From Zychaea mexicana (taxonomy: Eukaryota > Mucoromycota > Mucoromycetes > Mucorales > Lichtheimiaceae): a DNA stretch of 14,993 bases. The notes below the pieces were generated by a model. The model made no database searches. It saw nothing but the letters and a program-made list of their open reading frames with translations, and was not told where the DNA came from. The position numbers and the translations under genes were made by a program. Below are positions 8,333-14,993 of the stretch, in pieces. Position 1 is the first letter of the stretch. Each line of letters begins with the position of its first letter. Location: positions 1 to 14,993 of the forward strand of contig NW_026516950.1 of NCBI RefSeq assembly GCF_025766255.1. The letters run 5' to 3'.

Positions 8333-8340
8333 AAAATTGA
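8333..8340 (+). promoter_or_regulatory. AAAATTGA motif upstream of the 8392 gene
   Basis: AAAATTGA starts 59 nt before the ATG at 8392. This octamer is the early-promoter motif of mimiviruses, usually found in roughly this upstream range. In sequence this AT-rich it is weak evidence: two other copies occur in the window (about 13915 and 14163) in the inverted-repeat arm, where no viral gene is seen. Confidence 0.25.
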
Positions 8341-8391
8341 ATTTTTATTTATATAAAAAATAAATATCAATATATTACTTACAATTTAAAA

Positions 8392-8910
8392 ATGGTTTTA
8401 CTTAACATTGACATTTTGGTATATAAAAAATCAATGGAAAATTCAATTAAAAATATTATAAATCAGGTTATGGAAGAGTATTTTGATGATGAAAAATATT
8501 ACGAAAAAGTTGAAAATAAAAAAAAATATATGAGTAATATTATTAAGGAAAAAATTGAAACGGTCCAATCTAACAACTTTTGGTATGTTAATTCATCTTA
8601 TAATGTATGTACATTCGTTTACCAAAGAGGAAAAAAAGAAGGCTATATGTGCTATAAATGTATAAGAACTAATCTCGGTGATAATAAAGTGGACTATTTA
8701 TGTTCTATTCACAGCAAGGTTCATATTCCTAAAAAAAAGAGTAAAAAAATAGAACTTCAAAAGCAACCACCTTGTATTATATCTAATGATGATCATCTTC
8801 AAAAAGATATAAAAAAAATTCAAAAAAGAAAATCTAAAAAAGTAAAAAAAGTATATATATGCAATGGAGGTATCTTTGATTTAGCAGAAGCTATAAAACT
8901 CTTATTATAA
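8392..8910 (+). CDS. Hypothetical Cys/His-module protein, possibly of giant-virus origin
   Basis: This is an uninterrupted, intronless 172-codon gene with extremely A-rich codon use unlike the neighbouring transposases. Seen: a charged helical N-terminus (about residues 15-60), then a module with Cys73, Cys87, Cys90, Cys104 and His107, spaced C-x13-C-x2-C-x13-C-x2-H and including YQRGKKEGYMC and YLCSIHSK. A Lys-rich, probably nucleic-acid-binding stretch and a short hydrophobic end follow. From memory of these families, a compact C...RGkk.G..C...C..H module recurs in proteins of nucleocytoplasmic large DNA viruses, which are known as integrated copies in some early-diverging fungi. I cannot confirm that here. 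An alternative start is Met15 (8434). Function is not assigned; Zn binding is inferred from the Cys/His spacing. Confidence 0.65.
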   Translation: MVLLNIDILVYKKSMENSIKNIINQVMEEYFDDEKYYEKVENKKKYMSNIIKEKIETVQSNNFWYVNSSYNVCTFVYQRGKKEGYMCYKCIRTNLGDNKVDYLCSIHSKVHIPKKKSKKIELQKQPPCIISNDDHLQKDIKKIQKRKSKKVKKVYICNGGIFDLAEAIKLLL

Positions 8911-9358
8911 TATCTTTAATATATTAAAATAATATTTATTTTGAAAATAAAATTAAAAATTTATTATAATAGGTTTATATGTTACATAAAATATAAATAA
9001 TTATATACATAATTATAATATTTTATTATGAGGATAAGAGTATGTCTTTATATAAATAAAGGAATTCCTCTAACTAAAGATAATAATAGAACTTATCCTA
9101 TCTTATTTTAAGAGTTAATCATTATGATTCTTTATTTTAGATAACTATCTGTATTGTTTTTATTATTCATTTAAGTAATTGTTATAAAAGTTTATAAAAA
9201 TTTTCAAAAATTAATTTATTTCTTTATTTTTAATTCAATATAATAGTAATATAAGTTGGGTTTATTATGGTATTTGTTATTATATATGGCTATATGAATT
9301 ACTATTATAATATAAGTAATTATTAAATTTTCATAATCAAAATGACTTTGACTTGTCC
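8911..9358. other. AT-rich tail of the insertion, no gene
   Basis: Downstream of the 8392 gene the insertion is almost entirely A and T, with short TAATATTA- and AATTATAATT-type self-complementary pieces. I found no open frame, RNA gene or terminal repeat in it. Confidence 0.4.
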
Positions 9359-9751
9359 CCTTATTCTGCCCCGATTTTAACTTTGGCCCCCCCCCAGTTT
9401 TTAATTTTTTTGAAAGTCAGATAGGTGAAGGGAAGCAGGCACAGAATAAAGGGACTTGGAGAAAACATTGAGTGCAGCAGTATATGTTTTGTCAGCGATC
9501 AAAAAAAAAGCATTGTAACTACATAGTATGCCATTCATCTTGAGACAAGGTAATTATAAAAGTATATTTGTAAATCGTAAAGCTCATTGAGAATAGGGAG
9601 CGATAGCTAAATAGCATAGGGAGAGCAATTACGATTTGCGGCAGAAATAAGCATCTGCACTTTTATATTAACGGTCACTATTAAACCTGCTCAAATCAAT
9701 TCCAATAGACATAACTGTAACAGCGATTCGAGATGAAGTTGGACTCAACAC

Positions 9752-10033
9752 TTAATTATAATATATGCGGTGAGATGGAGGTAAGAACGAACGTATATAT
9801 TGGATATACATATATGTGTGCGCGCGTGTGTGTTTGTTGATATAGCACTGCGGTAAAAACGAAGGCCTTTCTTGTCTTTGTTCTTGCTCCAAACGCACAC
9901 GAGCATTTTGCCGATTCCTTTTACCATCGACGTCGAGGCTTCCACCATTCAATAATCCAAACGTCAATGGCCCTTGATGAACGACGAAAAACATATAAGA
10001 ACGTGTTACGTCGTGTTGGTACTCGATGCGCAA
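9752..10033 (-). other. Conserved open frame in left arm, mirrored at 13292-13657
   Basis: This 93-codon minus-strand frame has a Gln/Arg/Glu-rich middle (NRQN..VRLEQEQRQERPS), and the right arm keeps the mirror frame open as 13292-13657. Differences between the copies often change the amino acid, so there is no sign of protein-level selection. On the opposite strand two frames are also partly open and one continues into exon-like sequence at 10105-10320. Coding status and strand are unresolved. Confidence 0.2.
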
Positions 10034-10080
10034 ATACTTTTACAATACTTGTTTCCATACCTCGCGTATAAACACATACA

Positions 10081-10490
10081 ATGTCCAACCTGTTTGGCAT
10101 TCGCCATCTCAAGGAATGGTTAAGGCTTATTTATTGTAATCTACAATGCTGATGGTAAGTGCTGCAAGTGTTTTCTAAGTTTTTATAATTATAAAGGGTG
10201 CACAAGTATCTAATATTACTACTGTTCCTTGCTCTATTATACCGCCTCTTTCATTTCAGCAACCAGCAAAGATATTGGTGCAGCTAATAGGTACACAGAT
10301 CTTATGAAAGAATAGGTGGGATGCACATCCATTATGCTATTGAGCGGTCTATGTTATGTTACATACTGCACTTATTTTATAGCCCCGGAAACGCGCTCCC
10401 TCAAAGGATAGTATCAGTGGTTGGATATAGGAGGGACAAAAGAAAAGAGTGGGATTGTCTTTCATCGTTTGTATTGTAAGTACTTTATGA
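10081..10490 (+). pseudogene. Exon-like remnant of an unidentified plus-strand gene at the inner end of the left arm
   Basis: A plus-strand frame runs to AATGCTGATG (ends 10153), followed by GTAAGT and, after about 106 nt, TTTCATTTCAG (to 10259). Joining these keeps one frame (NADATSKDIGAANRY) until TAG at about 10316-10318. Another donor/acceptor-like pair (GTGGGA ... TTTTATAG, to about 10382) leads to a block reading PRKRAPSKDSISGWI, then a stop and more coding-like sequence, with GTAAGT near 10476. In-frame stops TAA (before 10125) and TAG sit at positions compatible with lost Gln codons. I do not recognise the family. The C-terminal block faintly recalls the end of pogo/Jerky-type DDE proteins, but this is speculation. 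Confidence 0.3.
10105..10394. other. 290-bp segment present only in the left arm
   Basis: After TGGCATTCGC the right arm continues directly into ACTCCCTCAAGG, whereas the left arm has 290 bp more before GCTCCCTCAAAGG resumes. The trinucleotide CGC borders the segment on both sides (10102-10104 and 10392-10394). The segment contains intron/exon-like sequence continuous with its surroundings, so loss from the right arm by a small deletion between CGC repeats seems likelier than insertion here. Confidence 0.6.
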
Positions 10491-10577
10491 AAGCAAAGAT
10501 AATTGATACTTTATATAGTGGCTGATAATTTATACGATATATTTATAGATAATAAGAGGAAATAAAGGAAATGGTGA

Positions 10578-12936
10578 TCAAGAATTGTTTTGACGGTGGA
10601 AGTTGGCATTGGATGGTAGGGATGGGATGTTGTTTAGTTGGGTTTTGACGCTCGATGCATCTTCAGCAAGTTTGGTCGTTTGGGCCATTACAGCATCAAT
10701 AGAATCAGCTTGCCCATCTTGAATGGTGTATTTCTCCAGAAGGCGCCTTATTACTGTTGTTTCCTGTGATATCTGTTGGCAAACATCCTTAAGCTCATCC
10801 GTTGGTGTTGGAATACGCTGACCTTGGTGCAGCAGTGCTTGAGACGTTGATCCAGTGGCATGCTTGATCCAATATTGGTGGGTGGCCATAGATGGACGTA
10901 CAGTACCGGTTTTTACATACTGTTCCACCAAAAACATGTACTTATATGGGAGCAAGGATCTAGCGAACTTTGGATACGAGCAAGAAATGATTTGGCTATT
11001 ATATGAAATAACCTATTAGAATAGATAGTATATAAAGTAAGTAATGAGAATAAGAAATTAAACATGGAAATGACTATATGAAAAATCGACTTACATTGTA
11101 AGTAGTGCCGCTGTCAACAAAGGATTAAACTGTGTACTTCGTAGCAGATACCACATGAACTTTTGATGGGAGCTCTGCACGATTCACTTTTTCGGCTTCT
11201 TGTTCTTCTTTACGCATAGCGTGTTCATAAGGACCCATTTTGCCAACATTCGCGAGTAGCCGTTTTACCTCTTTAAAGATATCAAACGCCACATCAGAAG
11301 AAAGAATTTCAAGCAAAACATCAAGTCGATGCAAGCATTTACGTTTCAAATATTCTGTCTTCAACTGATTATGCCAGGTTTCGACGTAGTTATTTGTTTG
11401 CATATTGGTGTATACTTCTAGTTGAAAGCACGCCACCCAACGCTGATATCCACTGCCACCTAGACTGTCAACCCATTCACGTATGAAATACACATGGAAG
11501 GATGGCTGCGTTTTCTCCATTTCACCAAGGAATGACTGGAAAATCGATGTAAAGTTCTCCTTGTCTTTTTCGTACATGATTTCATCCAAACGACCACGGA
11601 TATATTCTCTGGCTTGCACAATCGTACGACCTCTCATGCCAACAACCTTAGATTGAACATTTTATTCCATGCGCGCTTAACATGCCATAGGCAATGTTGA
11701 ATCATTGATTGCGCCCAAACGGATGTGATGGCGTTGTCTTCAGCGAAATCACGATCGATCATAAAGCGAACAGGATCAAGTCCAAGAGAAGCCAATGACT
11801 GGAACCAACTGATCAGAGGAGTCGATGATTTATCAGTGGTTAGCAAGTATGAAACAGGAACGCCACGGCCAACTACAGGGTGACGAATAACCATCGTGTA
11901 TAGGACACATCCAGGATATTGGGAGACATCATGGGTTGCATCCAAACAGATAAACTTGCCAGAGGTACCCAACAAATGTTCTTTTTGCCATGGAGCAACA
12001 AATCCGAAAGCAAAGTGCTCTTTCGAAAGCTGTTGGCTAGGAATTCCGGCATTCGTTGTGTAGCTAGGATTAGCACCGATCCAAACATGATAGCCCTGGG
12101 AGCGGAAATCATTGAGCCATGCTTCAACTGAAGCAAAATCATCTTCAGCTTTCAAGCACAATTCCTGCCGATATCTATAATATATATTATAGACATCAAC
12201 AGTATTGATGTGTGCTACACGGCTGCTGCTCTTCAATGCTTGATATTCATGTTGCAGGTATATTTTGATATCACGAACGTTATATCCTTTGCACAATTCT
12301 TCCAAGATTCGTTGGTTGACCACTGGTGTATTCTGCAGATATTGGACATCTTCAACGCTGCCGGGTGTATGGCCAGTATGGTCACCAGTATACTCAAAAT
12401 GAGCATAGCTAGAATCTTCAGCATAGCAAGTGACCTTAAGCTTAGCTGTGCATCCAACTTGCTTGCTTTTTTTCTGAACTGGACGTCGCTTAACACCATC
12501 TACATCGTAGTTCTCTTGATCGAGTTCCACAGTACTGGAGCTCAGAGTTGCACGATGGCAGCGGTAACGGATCGTCCAAAGCTTTGTCACCTTGTGCTCT
12601 CGTTTTGGCTCATGAACGCCTACTGCATTATGTGTAAACATTTGTGCTAAATTTCCTATTTTATGCGTGTCCATATTAACCTTCGCCTGCAGCTTCTGCT
12701 TTTTTCTGCTTCTTCACTTCCTCATCCTAGCGGGACCACTTGTCTTTGTACACCCAGCATTCACTAGTTTCCTGTGGTTGCTGCTTCAAGCGTTGCTCCC
12801 ACACAAGACAGGCAACTTTTTCAGGGCATGCCTGGGCAAGGTTGGCCGAGATCAAAACTGGGAGGATAGTAGTAGTAGTAGGAATAGTAGTAGAAGCGTT
12901 TGGGGTGTTGTTCGTGTTTGAGATTTCGAGATGTAG
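10578..12936 (-). pseudogene. Mutator-like (MULE) transposase, interrupted
   Basis: This is the transposase of the element bounded by the giant inverted repeat. Coding-like sequence begins below a stop at 12937-12939 with an N-terminal segment (ACPEKVACLVWEQRLKQQ ...). It is broken by TAG 12727-12729 and TAA 12676-12678 with a frame change, then runs open from ATG 12674 for 346 codons. That part has a FAR1/GCM-like Cys/His region (RYRCHR, VGCTAKLK, GDHTGH), the MULE core ICLDATHD (Asp245), FMIDRDF (Asp307) and HCLWH. A one-base frame change at 11634-11637 (overlap ATGA) leads to a 170-codon block with the catalytic Glu in NNYVETWHNQL. A TAA at 11125-11127 follows, then an 82-nt intron (11013-11094), a SWIM-like segment (SCSYPKFARSLLPYKYMFL) in which key Cys and His have become Tyr, and a helical tail ending at 10578. 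Family certain; inactive as it stands. Confidence 0.88.
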
Positions 12937-13171
12937 CTATGAGATTAGGAATCAGGAACAAATGACGTGTTCAATATTGACTATATTGCCTTCTTAATAA
13001 TCTGATATAACAACTGATTCAACAATACCACATATTCGATGAAAAAACCTTTTTTTCTGTCACTTCAATGCTATATCTAAAGCACTTTAAATAAAGGTGC
13101 CCAATCACTGCATCATTATATATTTCTTCATGTACTACCAATTATTTATTAAATGCGACTACTGTATACCG
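12937..13171. other. Loop spacer upstream of the MULE transposase
   Basis: This is non-repeated DNA between the transposase 5' end and the right arm. It should contain the MULE promoter, which would be read on the minus strand, but no clear TATA box or initiator stands out. No open frame is believable here. Confidence 0.4.
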
Positions 13172-14993
13172 TTTTTTTATCCCTCCTATATCCAACCACT
13201 GATACTATCCTTGAGGGAGTGCGAATGCCAAACAGGTTGGACATTGTGTGTGTTTATACGTGAGGTATGGTAACGAGTATTGTAAAAGTATTTGCACATC
13301 GAGTACCAACACACCGTATTAAGTTCTTGTATGCTTTTCGTCGTCCATCAAGGGCCATCGACGTTTGAATTATTGAATGGTGGAAGCGTCGACGTCGATG
13401 GTAGAAGGAATCGGCAAAATGATCGTGTGCGTTTGGAGCAAGAACAAAGACAAGAAAGGCCTTCGTTTTTACCGCAGTGCTATATCAACAAACACACACG
13501 CGTGCACATATATATGTATATCCAATATATACGTTCGTTCTTACCTCCATCTCACCACATATATTATAATTACGTGTTGAATCCAACTTCATCTCGAATC
13601 GCTGTTACAATTGTGTCTATTGGAATTGATTTGAGCAGGTTTGACAGTGACCATTAGTATAAAAGTGCAGATGCTTATTTCTGCCGCCAATCGTAATTGC
13701 TCTCCCTGTATTATTTAGCTACCGCTCCCTATTCTCAATGAGCTTTACGATTTACAGATATACTTTTATAATTACCTTGTCTCAAGATGAATAGCACACC
13801 ATGTAGTTACAATGCTTTTTTTTGATCGCTGACAAAACATATACTACTGCACTCAATTTTTTCTCCAAGTCCCTTTATTCTGTGCCTGCTACCCTTCACC
13901 TATCTGACTTTCAAAAAAATTGAAAACTGGGGGGGGGCCAAAGTTAAAATCAGGGCAGAATAAGGAACTTGTGCTTTATTCCTATCCTAATCACTCTCCT
14001 CATACTTTCTTCGCTTCGCTCGGTTTGTGCTTCGCACATAGGTTGACACTATGCTTATTCCCTGTCTTAATTACTCTACCAATGCTTTCTTCGCTGGGTG
14101 GCGAATAATAGCTGATAGTGGAATATTGTTTATTTCTATGATAAAAGCAGATAAAATAGAAGAAAAATTGAGGGTATATTTTTCTTTCGATATTTTATTG
14201 TTGCAAGTAACAGTTTCCTTTTATATCGATGCGAGCGAGCCACCATAGAGGCCTCTGAGAAGCCCTCTTTTGGAAGGAAAATAGAAAATGTATCTTCCAT
14301 TACTACATTAGGGTATGGTGTTCTCTGTTCAGAGCGAAATGAGAGCAACCTATAAGTATGAAAAAAATGAGAAAAAAGAAATGTGGTCGAATCGCCATAA
14401 CAATTATATAAGTAGATAGCTAAGATGTGACTTAATTAGTAGGATTTTTAGTAGGGCACTGTAGGGTGTTTAGTTGATGAGAAACCCCTTTGAGAAAATA
14501 ATTCTACAAAAAAAGTCATCAGTTACTATATAAAGTAATAATCTAAAGATGTGACTGCTAATTTTGAGCCTACCAATGACTGCACAGCATTTGACTTATA
14601 TAACAGAATTCTTATCATAGCTCTGTAGTACATCTCATTAGCTAGTAATAGCTCTGAGAATAAAGTTTTTTCAAGAAAAAAAGCCTATATACTATGTGAC
14701 TGCTATTGCCGTTTTATTATGTTGTTGCCATATATGATAGATACATGTACTGCAATTTACAGCACTGTAGCTACAATATTGCACCTTCTAGAAGTCTTAA
14801 TCCACCTTAAATATAGCTACTTTTAGTGATTTTTACACATCCTCTTATGTAACGTCTAAAATAAGCAATGTGACTATCTTCAGTAAAAACATATTTAGAT
14901 GTATATACATCATCTGTATATGCCTACAAAGTTTTATAGCAATAGCATTAATAATAGATGAGCTATGACCTATAGAAGGAGAGTATTTAAGGA
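13172..14993 (-). repeat. Right arm of the giant inverted repeat, cut by window end
   Basis: This matches the left arm in reverse complement, in two collinear blocks: 14993-13961 with 7170-8203, and 13965-13172 with 9359-10441 (less 290 bp). It is the uninterrupted version of both left-arm insertion points and so serves as the reference for them. It carries mirror copies of the short open frames (14136-14348 minus, 13292-13657 plus). A nine-base G run at about 13929-13937 mirrors a C run at 9389-9397. Differences from the left arm are mostly transitions. Confidence 0.92.

Larger units (their letters stand above)
8204..9363. mobile_element. 1,160-bp AT-rich insertion in the left arm, flanked by CCTTA
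   Basis: The right arm reads CAAGTTCCTTATTCTGCC without interruption (complement of about 13954-13971). In the left arm the same sequence is split after CCTTA at 8199-8203, and resumes after a second CCTTA at 9359-9363. That is the pattern of an insertion with a 5-bp target duplication, although a deletion between 5-bp direct repeats in the right arm would look the same. No convincing TIRs (ends GAGGGCTTGTC and GACTTGTCC), no Helitron ends and no transposase are visible. The segment is much richer in A/T than the arm around it and carries one intact gene (8392-8910). The class of the insertion is unknown. Confidence 0.6.
7170..10441 (+). repeat. Left arm of a giant inverted repeat (probable long MULE TIR)
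   Basis: Read along the plus strand, this matches the reverse complement of 14993-13172 in order, with about 92-96% identity in the stretches I compared by eye. Two segments are extra here: 8204-9363 and 10105-10394. Without them the arm is about 1.82 kb, the same as the right arm. The arms enclose a minus-strand MULE transposase. The match begins at 7170 only because the window ends at its partner base, so the true outer end may lie further left. Confidence 0.92.
7170..14993 (-). mobile_element. MULE-type element with very long inverted repeats (right end beyond window)
   Basis: Arms 7170-10441 and 13172-14993 flank a single transposase gene, the arrangement of a TIR-MULE. TIRs of at least 1.8 kb are long for this group, where a few hundred bases is usual. 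An alternative is that the arms are two inverted copies of a separate repeat that happen to flank a MULE gene. The expected 9-bp target duplication cannot be tested because the right terminus lies outside the window. The orientation given is that of the transposase. Confidence 0.6.

Noticed and set aside
8204..9363. Helitron insertion
   Set aside because: The ends are not TC...CTRR and no 3' hairpin of the expected type precedes the right boundary; CCTTA flanks suggest another mechanism.
11634..11637. Programmed frameshift or stop-restart at the ATGA overlap in the MULE gene
   Set aside because: There is no slippery heptamer, and the gene has several other lesions, so a one-base indel is the simpler explanation.
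12210..12650. 146-codon plus-strand open frame
   Set aside because: It lies wholly antisense to the MULE transposase, which has clear domain motifs on the minus strand.
13920..14248. Plus-strand open frames in the right arm
   Set aside because: They overlap the repeat, are not kept as the same frame in the left arm across the insertion point, and show no domain.

Overview
The window looks like a transposon-dense stretch of an AT-rich fungal nuclear genome, probably an early-diverging (Mucoromycota-type) fungus. The reasons are short spliceosomal introns (56-88 nt) with GTAAGT-like donors and TACTAAY-like branch sites, eukaryotic DNA transposons of the Merlin and Mutator-like (MULE) groups, and no bacterial gene organisation. 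The organism call is an inference. I see no ordinary host housekeeping gene; nearly everything recognisable is mobile DNA or debris from it.

Layout. (1) 737-2297, minus strand: a decayed Merlin/IS1016-like transposase with two introns, a zinc-finger-like N-terminus, an ISXO2-type DDE domain and a long acidic, glutamine-rich C-terminus. It is broken by five in-frame stops, a frameshift and loss of the second catalytic Asp. (2) 2298-3547: AT-rich DNA with hairpins and no gene. (3) 3620-7138: a complete Merlin-type transposon. It has ~215 bp terminal inverted repeats (TIRs), each with an internal 88-bp duplication carrying CACGTG boxes, an internal tRNA-like Pol III module, and a seven-unit 50-bp tandem array whose units carry the AP-1/Gcn4 site TGACTCA. 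A TATA box and an uninterrupted six-exon, 404-residue transposase gene follow. A second tRNA-like sequence abuts the left TIR.

(4) 7170-14993: a giant inverted repeat. The left arm is 7170-10441 and the right arm 13172-14993, the latter cut by the window end. The loop holds a decayed MULE transposase on the minus strand (10578-12936) with an N-terminal zinc-finger region, a D-D-E catalytic core and a degenerate SWIM domain. The simplest reading is a MULE with TIRs of at least 1.8 kb. The left arm carries two extra segments absent from the right arm. One is 1,160 bp (8204-9363), flanked by a 5-bp CCTTA direct repeat, very AT-rich, and holds an intact 172-codon gene with a Cys/His module resembling ones in large DNA viruses. 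The other is 290 bp (10105-10394) and contains intron/exon-like sequence on the plus strand.

Lesions in the two decayed transposases and differences between the inverted-repeat arms are mostly transitions. Stops sit at Gln- or Trp-compatible positions, and Cys or His have become Tyr. This fits cytosine deamination (RIP-like or methylation-driven) acting on repeats. The Merlin at 5067-6652 escaped it and may be recent or active.
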